Of a stretch of 64,000 nucleotides of DNA, positions 39,165-49,400 are shown piece after piece. A model generated the notes under the pieces. The model had not been told where the DNA came from. It worked only from the letters and a program-made list of their open reading frames with translations, and did no database searches. Both the position numbers and the translations under genes were made by a program. The first letter of the stretch is position 1. Every line of letters starts with the position of its first letter. This DNA comes from Frankia canadensis (GTDB lineage: Bacteria > Actinomycetota > Actinomycetes > Frankiales > Frankiaceae): positions 17,207-81,206 of the forward strand of contig NZ_FZMO01000536.1 of the NCBI RefSeq assembly GCF_900197875.1, in the 5' to 3' direction.

Positions 39165-40337
39165 TCAGGTGCGGCCGGCGACGCGCGGGACGTGCAGCTG
39201 GCCGGTGGGCGCGTCCATCTCCGGGGGGAGGAACAGGCGCTGGGTCGCGGCGAGGACCGCCTCGGCGACCGCGGCGCGGAACTCCGTCGAGCCCAGCGCC
39301 CGGGCGTCATGGTGGTTGGTCAGGTAGCCGAGGTCCAGGCGCACCGCAGGCATCCTGGTGCGGCGCAGCAGATCCCAGACCTTCGGGTGCGTGCGACAGT
39401 CCTGCATGTCGGTGCGTGAGACGATCTCGCGCTGGACGAGCTGCGCGAAGCGCTCACCCATGGCCGACGAGCCGCGCGCGTTGCCGTAGTAGTACGCCGA
39501 CACTCCCTGGGCATGCTGCGACGAGCTGCCGTCCGCGTGCAGGGAGATCAGAATGTCCGCTTCCATCGCGTTCGCCCGGGCGGCGCGTTCCGCCTCGGTG
39601 GGCGACTCCTCCGGGCCGTGGATGAGCTGGGACTCCAGGCCCGAGTCGATCAGTCGGTCGGACAGCCGGGCGGCGAGGTCGGCCATCAGGTCCCGCTCGC
39701 ACAGGCCGTTGCTCACGATTCCGGGGTCGTCGCCGCCGTGTCCCGGGTCGAGCGCCACGACGACGCCGAGCAGCGACGTGCCGCGGGCGAGGATCCGGAC
39801 GGACTCGCGCAGCACATCTGGTCGTCCACCGGTCACCGTGCGGCGCAGCCGCTTGAGCTCGCGCAGCGTCCGCGGGCCGCAGCGGCCGTCGGGTTCCAGG
39901 CCCCGGTTGCGCTGGAAATCGCGGACCGCGCTCTCGGTGCGGGGGCCGAAGATGCCGTCCGTCCGGCCGACGTCGAAGCCCATGTTGAACAGGCGCTCCT
40001 GCAGCGCGGCCACGTCGTCGCCGACGAAGGGATGCGTGGCGCTGAGGTACAGCAGCCGATCCCCGAGGTTGTGCCGGGCCTCCTCCAGCGCCCGCGCCGT
40101 GTCGGGGCCGAGTATCCCGTCGACGGACAGCCCCCGGCTCTGCTGGAAGGCACGCAGCGCGAGGTCGAGGTCGCGGTCGAAGCGATCCGGCGTCTGCTCC
40201 TCGGCGCTCGGGCCGGCGGGGGAATCGCCCGGCTCCCCGCCCTGGCGGGGCGTGGCGGGCAGGAAACCGAGATACGTCAGGGTCGCCCGAACCTCGGCGA
40301 CGGCGGAACCCTGGTCTCCCAGCCGCAGCAGCTTCAC
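39165..40337 (-). CDS. CwlM-like N-acetylmuramoyl-L-alanine amidase family protein
   Basis: The 390-residue product starts at GTG 40337 with GAGAGG nine bases upstream. There is no signal peptide. Two peptidoglycan-binding PG_binding_1 modules (FQQSRGLSVDGILGPDTARA; FQRNRGLEPDGRCGPRTLRE) precede an Amidase_3 domain. Zinc-ligand positions are VVALDPGHGGDDPG (His), NGLCERDLMADLAARL (Glu) and LISLHADGSSSQHAQG (His). The usual catalytic Glu in the LVE-x-GF motif reads Asp here (VRLDLGYLTN). Synteny with trxA-trxB and parB places it as Rv3915/CwlM, a cytoplasmic regulator of MurA in mycobacteria. A regulatory rather than lytic role is thus likely but inferred. Confidence 0.85.
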   Translation of the reverse strand: MKLLRLGDQGSAVAEVRATLTYLGFLPATPRQGGEPGDSPAGPSAEEQTPDRFDRDLDLALRAFQQSRGLSVDGILGPDTARALEEARHNLGDRLLYLSATHPFVGDDVAALQERLFNMGFDVGRTDGIFGPRTESAVRDFQRNRGLEPDGRCGPRTLRELKRLRRTVTGGRPDVLRESVRILARGTSLLGVVVALDPGHGGDDPGIVSNGLCERDLMADLAARLSDRLIDSGLESQLIHGPEESPTEAERAARANAMEADILISLHADGSSSQHAQGVSAYYYGNARGSSAMGERFAQLVQREIVSRTDMQDCRTHPKVWDLLRRTRMPAVRLDLGYLTNHHDARALGSTEFRAAVAEAVLAATQRLFLPPEMDAPTGQLHVPRVAGRT

Positions 40338-40654
40338 GAAGACGAACCTCTCAGCCTGGCCACCCTTGTGCGTCCCCGGCGGTGGCCGGGGAGCCGGGGC
40401 TGCCGCATCGACGAACTCACTCCCGACTGACGATTGCTGGATCTCAAGCCTAGGGCATGCCCTTGTGGCCCCGACCGGCCCCGAACGGGAACCTCCGGCA
40501 TTGACCGTTCGGCGGCCGCCTGCCCGTCCCGCGGCGATACGCGGGACCGTGGTGCGCCAACGCCGACGGCCCGCCGGCGTGATGCGCGGCGGGCCGTCGG
40601 TGGATCCGTGGAGTGACCTCGGCACGAGGCGCCTGGGCCAGGTCCGGGTGTGGG
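40338..40654. other. Spacer between amidase and trxA
   Basis: These 317 bp hold the trxA terminator (40563-40600) and presumably the amidase promoter between about 40340 and 40560. No gene is supported. Confidence 0.5.
40563..40600 (-). terminator. Terminator hairpin after trxA
   Basis: CCGACGGCCCGCCG (40563-40576) and CGGCGGGCCGTCGG (40587-40600) form a perfect 14-bp stem with a 10-nt loop, 54 bases beyond the trxA stop on the minus strand. Confidence 0.85.
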
Positions 40655-40981
40655 TCAGATGTACTCGGAGAGGTCACGCAGCAGGGCGGCCTTCGGCTTC
40701 GCGCCGACGATGCTCTTGTCGACCTCACCCTTGACGAAGACCGCCATGGTCGGGATCGACATGATCTGGTAGTTGCGCGCCGTCTGCGGGTTCTCGTCGA
40801 TGTTCAGCTTGACGATCCGCAGCTTGTCGCCGTGCTCCTTGGCGATCTCCTCGAGGACCGGGCCGACCATCTTGCACGGCCCGCACCACTCGGCCCAGAA
40901 GTCCACCAGTACCGGGCCCTCGCTCTTGAGGACCTCGGCGTCGAAGGTGCTGTCGGTGACGGAGGTGGTACTGGCTGCCAT
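40655..40981 (-). CDS. trxA: Thioredoxin
   Basis: The 108-residue product has the active site FWAEWCGPCKMVGPVLEEIA (WCGPC), the cis-Pro loop SIPTMAVFVKGEVDKSIVGA and a standard thioredoxin length. It reduces protein disulfides using electrons from TrxB, encoded 103 bp upstream. ATG 40981 with AGGGAG upstream. Corresponds to mycobacterial trxC in the same neighbourhood. Confidence 0.97.
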   Translation of the reverse strand: MAASTTSVTDSTFDAEVLKSEGPVLVDFWAEWCGPCKMVGPVLEEIAKEHGDKLRIVKLNIDENPQTARNYQIMSIPTMAVFVKGEVDKSIVGAKPKAALLRDLSEYI

Positions 40982-41069
40982 TGTTGATCTCCCTGTTGGA
41001 GGTGGTGGTGGATGGTCGTCTGGTCGGGTGGAGCCGGTGCGGTCCGCCGCCCGGTCAGACCGGCTGGGA

Positions 41070-41096
41070 CTCAGGCCGGCGGACTCAGGCCGGCTG
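41070..41096 (-). repeat. 13-bp direct repeat at the trxB 3' end
   Basis: GACTCAGGCCGGC occurs at 41070-41082 and 41084-41096 (period 14), spanning the trxB stop codon. Probably simple slippage. Confidence 0.6.
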
Positions 41097-42134
41097 GGAC
41101 TGCGGCTGCGGGGCGCGCGGGGCCTCGGTGACCACGCTCGCGTCGGTGGGCGTCTGCGCGGCGGCGATGTACCGCTCCGCGTCGAGGGCGGCGGAACATC
41201 CGGTGCCGGCCGCCGTGATCGCCTGCCGGTAGGTGTGGTCGACCACGTCACCGCAGGCGAACACGCCGTCCAGGTTCGTCCGCGTGGTGGGGTGGTCGAC
41301 CCGGACGTAGCCGGCATCGTCCAGGTCGAGCTGGTCGCGGACCAGTTCCGTGCGTGGAAGGTGACCGATGGCGACGAACAGGCCGGTGACCGGGAGGTCC
41401 TCCGTCTCGCCGGTGACCGTGTCCCGCAGCCGGGCACCCTCGAGCTTGTCGGTGCCGAGCAGCTCCGCGACCTCGGCGTTCCACCGGAAGCGGATCTTGT
41501 CGTTGGAGAACGCCCGCTCCTGCATGATGGCGCTCGCCCGCAGCGTGTCCCGCCGGTGGATCAGCGTCACGGACCGGGCGAAGCGGGTCAGGAAGGTCGC
41601 CTCCTCCATCGCCGAGTCCCCGCCGCCGACGACGGCGATGTCCTGGTCGCGGAAGAAGAAACCATCACAGGTCGCACACGCGGACACGCCGCGCCCGAGC
41701 AGCCGGTCCTCGTTCGCCACGCCGAGCTTGCGGTACGCGGAGCCGGTGGCGACGATGACGGTGCGCGCCAGATACGTCTGGTCCTCGACCTTGATGACCT
41801 TCGGGTTCGCGGCCAGGTCGAGCTCGGTGACGTCCTCGGGTACCAGCTCGGCGCCGAAGCGCTCCGCCTGCTTGCGCAGGCTCTCCATCAGCTCGGGGCC
41901 CTGGATGCCCTCGGGGAAGCCGGGGAAGTTCTCCACCTCGGTGGTGTTCATCAGCGCGCCACCGGCCGTCACGGCGCCCTCGAAGACAAGCGGACGCAGG
42001 TTGGCCCGGGCCGTGTAGATCGCGGCCGTGTACCCTGCCGGCCCTGACCCGACGATGACGACGTCGCGAACGTCGCCCTCCGGCGACTGGCCGCCGTGGC
42101 CGCTGGTGTCCTGGACCTGCTGCTGGGCTGTCAC
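41085..42134 (-). CDS. trxB: Thioredoxin reductase
   Basis: The 349-residue flavoprotein passes electrons from NADPH to thioredoxin. The FAD motif is [20 protein letters not shown], the redox site CATCDGFFF (CxxC in the NADPH domain), the NADPH motif [15 protein letters not shown] and a second FAD motif [17 protein letters not shown] 42134 follows GGAGAGGAGCGGGT. The first about 30 residues and the last about 20 are low-complexity extensions. It is cotranscribed with trxA. Confidence 0.97.
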   Translation of the reverse strand: MTAQQQVQDTSGHGGQSPEGDVRDVVIVGSGPAGYTAAIYTARANLRPLVFEGAVTAGGALMNTTEVENFPGFPEGIQGPELMESLRKQAERFGAELVPEDVTELDLAANPKVIKVEDQTYLARTVIVATGSAYRKLGVANEDRLLGRGVSACATCDGFFFRDQDIAVVGGGDSAMEEATFLTRFARSVTLIHRRDTLRASAIMQERAFSNDKIRFRWNAEVAELLGTDKLEGARLRDTVTGETEDLPVTGLFVAIGHLPRTELVRDQLDLDDAGYVRVDHPTTRTNLDGVFACGDVVDHTYRQAITAAGTGCSAALDAERYIAAAQTPTDASVVTEAPRAPQPQSQPA

Positions 42135-42341
42135 ACCCGCTCCTCTCCCTGCGCGATCCCCGTCAGCCGGGGTTGGGTGTCCCGCCGTGGCCGATTTGGC
42201 CGTGGTCGCTCCCGCGAGATCCCGTGCTGGCTCTGTCGGCGAAGACCGTGTCTGGGAGCGACAACGGACTACGGTGCCGTCTGATTCCATCCTGTGCGCT
42301 CAGGTGCCACGCAACCGCGGGCAGCCGTGACCGTCGCCACG

Positions 42342-43784
42342 CTATCCGCGCAGAGCGCTCACGCTGTAGATCGGCGCCGCGTACGCGCTGGTCATCCCAC
42401 ACTGCGGATCGACGACGAGCAGCCTGGCGGTGGACGGCTGCATCGGAATGGACAGCACGATCAGGAGGGCCGGCCGCCCGTCGTAGCGGACCCGGTCGAT
42501 GGCGAGGATCGCACCGCCCGTCTGGGCCAGCAGGCTCTGGTAGCAGGTGCGCAGCTCCGGGGTGTCGAGCAGCATGCGCAGCCGTATCGCGACGGCCGCC
42601 AGGGCCGCGGAGCGAAGCGAGGCCGCGCTCGCCACGGCCGCCCCGGGCGCCTGCGCGGACCCGCCCGGCGCTGCGCCGGTGCCGGCCTGTCCGGCGGCCG
42701 CCGAGGGAGCAGCGGGGTCGGCGGAGGAACGCGGCACCGTGGCCGCCACGGCCGACGCGTAGGACAGCTCCAGCGGCAGCGCCAGGGAGCCCGCGATCCC
42801 ACCGGTCAGTAGCCGGCGGCTGTGCGGGATGAGGTCGGGGGCGGCGATGCTGTCGCGGGAGTCCGCCAGCATCGTCGTCTCCTCGGGGGAGACCGGCTCG
42901 GCCGCGGCGGCGACCGCCGCGTCGACGGGAACGTGGCCCGGGACCGCGTTCGACGCCGTGGCCGCGCCGCCGCCCCGCATGCTGTAGAAGGTGAGCACGG
43001 CCGCGCCGAAGGTGACGAAGGCGATGCACACCGCCGCGATCGACACCCAGTCCGCTCGGGACGCCGTCTGTTGGGGTCCGCCGGGACGCCTGGTCCGCCT
43101 CGGACCGCCCGGTCGTGCCGGTACTCGCCCGGAGCCCGGCCGCGAGGAGCACTGCGCGTGGCGGCGCCCGGCGCCCGGCCTGAATGGTCTCTCTTCGCTG
43201 GGGAAAGGGCCGTTCCCGGCACCTGGCGTGCCGTCTGGGCCGCCCTCGATGCCGCAGCGGGTGCCGTCGTCGTCCCCCTCTTCCGCCGGCGCGGCGTGGC
43301 CGCCAGCCCATGGCGAGGTGGACGCGGACCGCGACGTAGGCGCCGGCAGCCGCGCCGAGGTGGCGTCCGGAGAAAGGGACGCCTGCCGCCGGGCACCGTC
43401 CTGTGCCGCGATGCCGTCCTGTGTCTCCGCATCCCCATCCGGCGAGGAGGCGCCCCCGCCCTTGCAGGCTGCGGGATGCGAGGGCATCCGGGTGGCGAGC
43501 GCCGCCTGGATCCGCTCGGCGACGTCGCCGGGCATCGTCATGGCCGCCAGCCGGGACAGGTCGGCGCGGACGCGGCGCAACGCGGCGACCGAGTCGCGGC
43601 AGGCCGGGCAGCCCTCGATGTGCTCGCGGGTCGACCGGGTGACCTGCTCGCCACCGGCGACGGCATCGAGCAGCTCCACGGTGGGATGCCGGTCGTGACC
43701 GCGGCCGCGTCGCCCGAGCGACGGCCCGGAACGTGGACCGGTCGGCCCGGTGGCCTCACCCCTGCCCTTCGGCTCGGTTACCAC
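42342..43784 (-). CDS. Zinc-finger anti-sigma factor (RsmA/Rv3912-like) without adjacent sigma gene
   Basis: The 480-residue product starts at GTG 43784, nine bases after a near-perfect GGAGGAGGTGATC ribosome-binding site. The N-terminal ZAS/zf-HC2 module has a His (HPTVELLDAVAGG) and HIEGCPACRDSVAALRRVRA (H-x3-C-x2-C), the sigma-binding zinc site. An about 200-residue low-complexity linker follows. One membrane helix (IAAVCIAFVTFGAAVLTFYS) comes next, and then an extracytoplasmic sensor domain of about 200 residues. By synteny it is the SigM anti-sigma of mycobacteria (Rv3912). However, no sigM-like gene lies in the 305-bp space upstream where it is expected. Either sigM moved or the factor now controls a distant sigma. 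Confidence 0.8.
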   Translation of the reverse strand: MVTEPKGRGEATGPTGPRSGPSLGRRGRGHDRHPTVELLDAVAGGEQVTRSTREHIEGCPACRDSVAALRRVRADLSRLAAMTMPGDVAERIQAALATRMPSHPAACKGGGASSPDGDAETQDGIAAQDGARRQASLSPDATSARLPAPTSRSASTSPWAGGHAAPAEEGDDDGTRCGIEGGPDGTPGAGNGPFPSEERPFRPGAGRRHAQCSSRPGSGRVPARPGGPRRTRRPGGPQQTASRADWVSIAAVCIAFVTFGAAVLTFYSMRGGGAATASNAVPGHVPVDAAVAAAAEPVSPEETTMLADSRDSIAAPDLIPHSRRLLTGGIAGSLALPLELSYASAVAATVPRSSADPAAPSAAAGQAGTGAAPGGSAQAPGAAVASAASLRSAALAAVAIRLRMLLDTPELRTCYQSLLAQTGGAILAIDRVRYDGRPALLIVLSIPMQPSTARLLVVDPQCGMTSAYAAPIYSVSALRG

Positions 43785-44089
43785 AGCTGATCACCTCCTC
43801 CGGCAGCCGAGAACGCCTCTGCGGTCATCCACAGGGTGCCCGCGATCGACGGGTGGGCGCGGGCGCCGGTCGGGCGCCGCGTGAGAGCCCTCCGCGTCGT
43901 GGTGTCCCTCTTCTGAGACGGTGGGCGGGCCGCAGTGGTTCCCGTGCCAACGTCGGGACCGTCGTCCGGGCGCCCGGGACTGGCCCTTCGATCAGCCGAC
44001 GGAATCATGACGAACAGCGCCAAAGGGATACCTGGCCGCTCCCGCGCCGACGTCGGGCGGCGGACGGTCACGAGGCGAGGGCCTGTCCG
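43785..44089. other. Spacer where sigM would be expected
   Basis: These 305 bp separate the pseudokinase stop from the anti-sigma start. No sigma-factor coding remnant was recognised in any frame. The spacer contains TCATCCACAGGG (43825), a word shared with the gene-free island at 5.56 kb. Confidence 0.6.
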
Positions 44090-46033
44090 TCAGGACTTGA
44101 AGGTGATCTCCGCGACGGTTCCGCGGAACGACCCGCCGTCCTGCGGCAGCGAGGTCAGCCACAGCACCCAGTACTGGGCAGGGGCCAGGTCGGAGGGCAT
44201 GGCTACGGGCACTGGCCCGTTCACGCCGCTCTTCTGCACCACGATCCGGTAGCCGTCGATCGTGTCAGAGCGGGTGGTGGAGCCGCGCAGCTCAAAGGAC
44301 GTCTTGCCGCTGCCAGGCAGCTGGACGGTCACCGAGGAGGGACTGATCGGGTGCCCGAAGTCGAGCAGTAGGCCGACGCCTGGCTTGAGCCGGCCCAGAT
44401 CCGCCGACGCGTATGTCTGGGTCTTCCAGACCGTGGACGGCTTGCCGTCGGTGGCGTTCGCGGCCTCATCGTCGTTCTCCGAGCCATCGCCGCCGGTCGC
44501 CGGGGGATCGAAGGCGGTGACGGACGCCGGCGTCAGCGTCGCACCCATGCTGTTCACCTGATTGGTGGCCGACGAGCTGGGAGAGGCACCGCCGCCATTC
44601 TTCTTGCCGTCACCCTTCAGCGTGATGAGCGCGACCACGGCGACCACGACGACGACCACGACGAGGGCGATCCAGGGCAGCATCCGGCTGAGCGACGGGC
44701 CCGACGAGGCATGACCACGGCCAGGACCGGACGGGCGGCGGTCCGCCGGCGGGTAGCTGCCGCGGCCGTCGTCGTAGCTGCCGCGGGTGTCGTAGCCGCC
44801 GCGTCCGTAGCCGGGTCCGCCGCCGCGCGGGCCGCTCGACCGGTCGACCCGGGTGTCGTCGTAGCGGGAGTCGGGGCCCGGGTAGCCGGCGGTGTCCGCG
44901 TAGCGGCCCTGCTGCGGGTAGTCCGGGGCGCCGAGGTAGTCGGCGGAGTCGAAGCCGTCGACGGACGTCTCCTCGGCGCCGGCGGAGCTGTCGCCGAGGC
45001 TCATCAGGCCGGTGTCGAGCACGGCGTCGACCGGGCTGATCGACTCCAGCTCCTCGACGAGCTCCGCCGCCGTGGTGATGGGCGCGCCGGCGCGGTCATC
45101 GCCGAGAGCCGCCATGGTGATCGCGTCGAGGTCGCGGGGGACGCTGGAGCTGACCTGGCGCGGGGTGCGCAGACGGCCGCCCGAGCGCGGGGCTGTGGGC
45201 AGGCCGCGGTCCCCGCCGAGCGGCCAGTGGCCGGTGAGCCCCGCGTACAACAGCCCGCCGAGGGCCCGCAGATCAGCCGCGGCCTCGTCGCCCGCACCGC
45301 CCGCCGCGCCGGTGACCCGGGTGGCCTCGGGGTCGCCGCCCGCGCCGCCATCGAACTCGTGCGCGGCGGAGCCCGCGCGCTCGAGCTCGGCGAGCACGCC
45401 GCCGATCTCCAGGTCGATGACCTTGACCGTGCCGTGGCTGGAGACGATCACGTCGCCGGGGTTGAGGTCGCCGTGGTGGATGCCGCGCTCGTGGGCGGCG
45501 GCGATGACCCGGGCGGCGGCGAGCACCACGGCGCCGGCCTGCTCCGGGCGCAGCGCGCCCTGCGCGGTGAGCTGGCGCAGGGTCTTGCCGTCGACCCACT
45601 CGGAGACGACGTAGGAGATCCGGCGGGAGCCGGTGGTCGTCGTCGTGGCGTCGTAGGTGGACGCGGCGCCGGGATGCACCAGGCGGCCCGAGTTGATGGC
45701 GGCGGCGAGCAGCCGACGGGCGGCCTGCTCATGATCCGAACCGGCGCCGTCGGGCTCCGGGCCGCCCGCGGCGAGCTGGTCGTGCTCGACGATGCGGACC
45801 GCGACCGGCCGGGCGAGCACGTTGTCGTCGCCGCGCCACAGCGTCACCGGGCCACGAGCGGTGAGCGTGGACAGCAGCCGGTAGCGGCGGTCGAGCACGG
45901 TTTCGGCGAGCACCGCGGTGCCGGCTGGCGTGGCGGAGCCCCGGGCGCCGGGAACGTCAAGCGTCACACCATTATCGACGTCCTCGGCCTGCGGTCGGTT
46001 GCTTCCGTCGACCACAGCGCCTCCGTCGTCCAC
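44090..46033 (-). CDS. Transmembrane pseudokinase (MurJ-associated, FhaA-recruiting type)
   Basis: The 647-residue product has a kinase-like domain (about residues 50-320), a disordered Gly/Tyr/Asp-rich juxtamembrane stretch, one helix (IALVVVVVVVAVVALITLK) and an external beta-sandwich domain. Key kinase residues are missing: the VAxK Lys is Arg (PVAVRIVEH), HRD reads HHGDLNPGDV, and DFG reads DLEIGG. In mycobacteria the equivalent domain is fused to MurJ (Rv3910) and binds FhaA when phosphorylated, controlling lipid II flipping; here it is a separate gene downstream of murJ. The external domain (AFDPPATGGDGSENDDEAAN; DLGRLKPGVGLLLDFGHPIS) looks discoidin-like. The start at GTG 46033 is uncertain; GTG 46012 or later is possible. 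Confidence 0.8.
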   Translation of the reverse strand: MDDGGAVVDGSNRPQAEDVDNGVTLDVPGARGSATPAGTAVLAETVLDRRYRLLSTLTARGPVTLWRGDDNVLARPVAVRIVEHDQLAAGGPEPDGAGSDHEQAARRLLAAAINSGRLVHPGAASTYDATTTTTGSRRISYVVSEWVDGKTLRQLTAQGALRPEQAGAVVLAAARVIAAAHERGIHHGDLNPGDVIVSSHGTVKVIDLEIGGVLAELERAGSAAHEFDGGAGGDPEATRVTGAAGGAGDEAAADLRALGGLLYAGLTGHWPLGGDRGLPTAPRSGGRLRTPRQVSSSVPRDLDAITMAALGDDRAGAPITTAAELVEELESISPVDAVLDTGLMSLGDSSAGAEETSVDGFDSADYLGAPDYPQQGRYADTAGYPGPDSRYDDTRVDRSSGPRGGGPGYGRGGYDTRGSYDDGRGSYPPADRRPSGPGRGHASSGPSLSRMLPWIALVVVVVVVAVVALITLKGDGKKNGGGASPSSSATNQVNSMGATLTPASVTAFDPPATGGDGSENDDEAANATDGKPSTVWKTQTYASADLGRLKPGVGLLLDFGHPISPSSVTVQLPGSGKTSFELRGSTTRSDTIDGYRIVVQKSGVNGPVPVAMPSDLAPAQYWVLWLTSLPQDGGSFRGTVAEITFKS

Positions 46034-46264
46034 GGGCCCGACGTGGAGGATCCGGCGTCGGGCTTTCCCACCTCACCCGGGCAGGGTTCCGCCCAGCGTG
46101 CCGCTGCCGTGGGCGGATACCCCGCATTCCGTCGCCGCCCGAAACCGGCCGCGACGGTGAACGACGCCGACCAGCGGGAACGCTGCGCCTGGTTCACCGG
46201 CGACGTTGGGCGGGGCCCGCGCACAGCGTGTCCAGTGTACGAGCAGCGCCGGAGGATCTCGCGA
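46034..46264. promoter_or_regulatory. Spacer between pseudokinase start and small CxxC gene
   Basis: A 231-bp region containing the divergent promoters for the minus-strand pseudokinase and plus-strand microprotein. GCACAGCGTGTCCAGTGTAC at about 46221 precedes the microprotein's ribosome-binding site. No clear promoter hexamers assigned. Confidence 0.4.
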
Positions 46265-46402
46265 ATGTCTTGGGACAACCCGCCTTTGTGTACCGGCTGT
46301 GACCATCTTCGTGAGTTCGTGCCGGGCGGGCTCGGCATGGTGGTGCGGGCGTGGTGGTGCGGGCGCTGCGCCACGGGCGTGCTGAGCTCAGGTCCACGGT
46401 GA
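46265..46402 (+). CDS. 45-residue two-CxxC microprotein (zinc-ribbon-like)
   Basis: From ATG 46265 this ORF encodes MSWDNPPLCTGCDHLREFVP followed by GGLGMVVRAWWCGRCATGVL and SSGPR. A textbook GGAGG (46251-46255) lies nine bases upstream. The two pairs CTGC and CGRC, 20 residues apart, are spaced as in a minimal zinc ribbon. No membrane segment is present. It lies on the opposite strand between murJ and its pseudokinase gene, which are fused in mycobacteria. I do not recognise the family. The combination of strong ribosome-binding site, ATG, CxxC spacing and W-W/aromatic core supports a real gene. A role in DNA/RNA or protein binding can only be guessed. Confidence 0.65.
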   Translation: MSWDNPPLCTGCDHLREFVPGGLGMVVRAWWCGRCATGVLSSGPR

Positions 46403-46462
46403 GGTCCTCGCGCCAGCCGGAACGAGCCTGGCGACCACCGGCTGTGGATCATCAGATGCTGA

Positions 46463-49400
46463 TCATCGGCGTCGGCCGTCGCGTCCGGTGCCGTCGTCGG
46501 GCCTCGGCCGGCGTGGCTGGTCGGGCCGCGGGCGTGGCCGCGCCTGGGGGGAACCGTCGCCGCGCTCGGGGCGCTCGCCGCGACGGGGACGTTCGACCCG
46601 TTCGGTCCCGGTCCCCCGCTCGCCCTGCCGTGGGCGCGCACGCCCGCCGCCGCGGCCTGCCTGGCGCGCGCCGGTCGCACGATCCGCGCGGCCCCGGACC
46701 GCGGGGCGCTCACCCGTCGGACGCGCACCCGCGCCGGCGCCGCCGCGCGCGCCGGCGCCGGCCGGGCGGGGCGATCCCGCCTTGTTCCCGCGGCCGCGTC
46801 CCCGGCCGAACCGGCTGCTGACGGCCGTCAGCAGGGCACTGACCTCGTGGATGTTCATCCGAACGGCCACCGTGAGGAACAGCGCGCCGCCCAGCGCGGA
46901 GGCGAGGACGACCGCGATCCCCGATGTGAACCAGCCGGTGCCGGCCACCGCACGGATTCCGCGGGCGGTCAGGGAGGCCACCACGGCGCCGAATCCGGCG
47001 GCGATCGCGACCTGGGTGATGACCCGGGCCGTGCGGTTGCCGTCGACGCCGCCGAGCCGGCGGCGCAGCAGGATCGTCGCGGTCACGAAGCCGATCAGGT
47101 ACGCGGCGGCGAAGGCCAGCGCGAGGGCGGGCGCCCGGTGCTTCTCGGGCACCAGCGCCGTCAGCACCAGCGCACCGAGCACGTTCACCGCGACGACACC
47201 CATGTTCACCAACGCCGGCGTGCGGCTGTCCTGGTAGGCGTAGAACGCCCGCAGCTGCACCTGGAACAGGGAGAACGGCACCAGGGCGAGCGCGAAGGCG
47301 CTGAGTGTGTCGCCGATGTCGAGCGCGTCGTGATAGTTGACCGCGCCGTGGTGGAACACCGCTACCGCGATCGGCCGGCCCAGCGCGAGGATGAACAGCG
47401 CCGCCGGGACGATCGCCGTGACGGCCACCCGGGTCGCCGTGGAGATGTCCGCCCGCACCAGGTCCGCGCGCCCCTGGGCGGCATGTCCGCTCATCCGCGG
47501 CAGCAGGGCCGTGATCACCGAAACGCCGATGATCGCGTAGGGGAGCTGGAAGATCTGGTAGCCGTAGGTGTAGATCGTGTAGGCGGTGGACGCCGTCGAC
47601 AGGTTGACGATCACCAGGTAGCCGGCCTGGCTGACGATCACGAACAGCAGCGTCCAGCCGGCCAGCCGGGCCGCCGAGCGCAGCTCTGGATGACGCAGGT
47701 CGAGGCGCGGCCGATAGCGGAACCCGACCCGGCGCAGGGCGGGCAGCAGCGCCACCGTCATCGCGACCACGCCCAGTGTCGTCCCGCCCGCGAGCACCGT
47801 GATCTGGGTGTCGGTGATCGACTTCTGGCCCTCCACGCCGGGTGGACGGGGGCCGGACACGACGTAGATGAAGGCGACGCAGGTCGCGATGACCAGCAGG
47901 TTGTTCAGGATCGGCGCGAACATCGGGGCGGCGAACGACTGTCTGACGTTGAGGATCGCGCCGACCGTCGCGCCCACCCCGTAGAAGACGATCTGCGGCA
48001 GGAACCAGCGCAGCATGTCGGTCGCCAGCCGCTGCTCGGCGGGCCCGGCGTCCAGGTAGGCGTTGGTGATCCACGGCGCCGCCACCATGCCGATCGCCGT
48101 CGCCACCCCGAGCCCGAGGATCATCAGGGTGAGCAGGGACGAGGCGAACCTGTCACCGCCGTCCGGGTCCTCCTTCGCCGCGCGCACCATCACCGGCACG
48201 ACGACGCTGGTCAGGATTCCGCCGAGCAGCAGGTCGTAGAGGATGTTCGGAGTGGTGTTGGCGACGTTGTAGGCGTCACCGACGGCGCCGGTGCCGATCG
48301 CGGCGGCGATGGCGACCGTGCGCAGGAAGCCGGACGCGCGGGAGGCGATCGTGCCGATCGCCATGATGCCGCTGGCCTGGCCGAGACTCGGGCCGGCCTT
48401 CCCCTTCGCCTTCCCGCGCTGGGTGGTCGCGGCCGTCGGCGGCGCGGCGGTGGGCTTGCCGATCGCCGTGGTCGCGGGTGCGTCAACGGGCCGCGCTGCC
48501 CCGCGCCGCGGGTCGCGGTCGCGCCGGCCAGGGCTCTCCTGGCGGCGGGGACTCGGGGTGCGCGCCCGCTCGCCGCGCCCCTGCCTGGCCTCGCGCCGCT
48601 GCCGTGCCCCGTAGCCCTCCCGGTCCTCCCCGTCGCTCCGGCTGGCGCCGCCGTCTCGGACGCCGCGGCCCTCCCGGGCGTCCGGGACGTCGCGGACGTA
48701 CGGGTCGAGTGGATCGACCGGGTCGACGGCCGGAGGATCGGGCCAGCCGGTGGACTGCGCGGCGCGTGGGGCGACGGCGTCATCCTCCCGTCGGCGCGGA
48801 TCGTCGTGCGGGGGAGCGTCCTGGGCGATGTCCGCCGGGATGCGCCGGACGTTGCTGCGGGGCAGCGCGACCGTCGGCCGGGACTCGCCGAGCGACGGCC
48901 GGCGCCGGTCGGCGGGCAGGCGGCGAGTCTGGTCGCCCCGCTCCGTGCGCGCCCGCCGCTCCTCGCGGTAGCCGTGATCCGGACCATCGGCGCCGGCGCC
49001 GGCGCCGTCGGCGGGGGTAGGCGGTGGTGCGGGATCCCGCAGCCAGCTCGGGCCGGTCTGCGAGCCCATCGCACGCGGCGGCTCGGGCGGCGTGGGTAGC
49101 CGGGTGGTGCGTCCGTCGGAGGCGGGCGCCGCGGGTGCCCCGCCGTGGCTGGCGAAGCCGCCCTCGCGCTCGGACGGCGGCGGGACGCTGGGTGGAGGCG
49201 GCGGGGTACGCGGAGCGGCCGGCAGCTTCTGTGTCGCCCCGGCGGCGTCGCTGTGCGGCGGCGGGGGATACGACAGGTCGCTCCGCGCCCCCGGTGGGGG
49301 ATATTGCGAGTCGCTGTGCGGGCTGGGCCACGGCTCGCCGCCGGTCGGGGGTGATGCGTAGGGGTCGGGTCGGCCCCGCCCGGACAGGCGCGCGGCCGGG

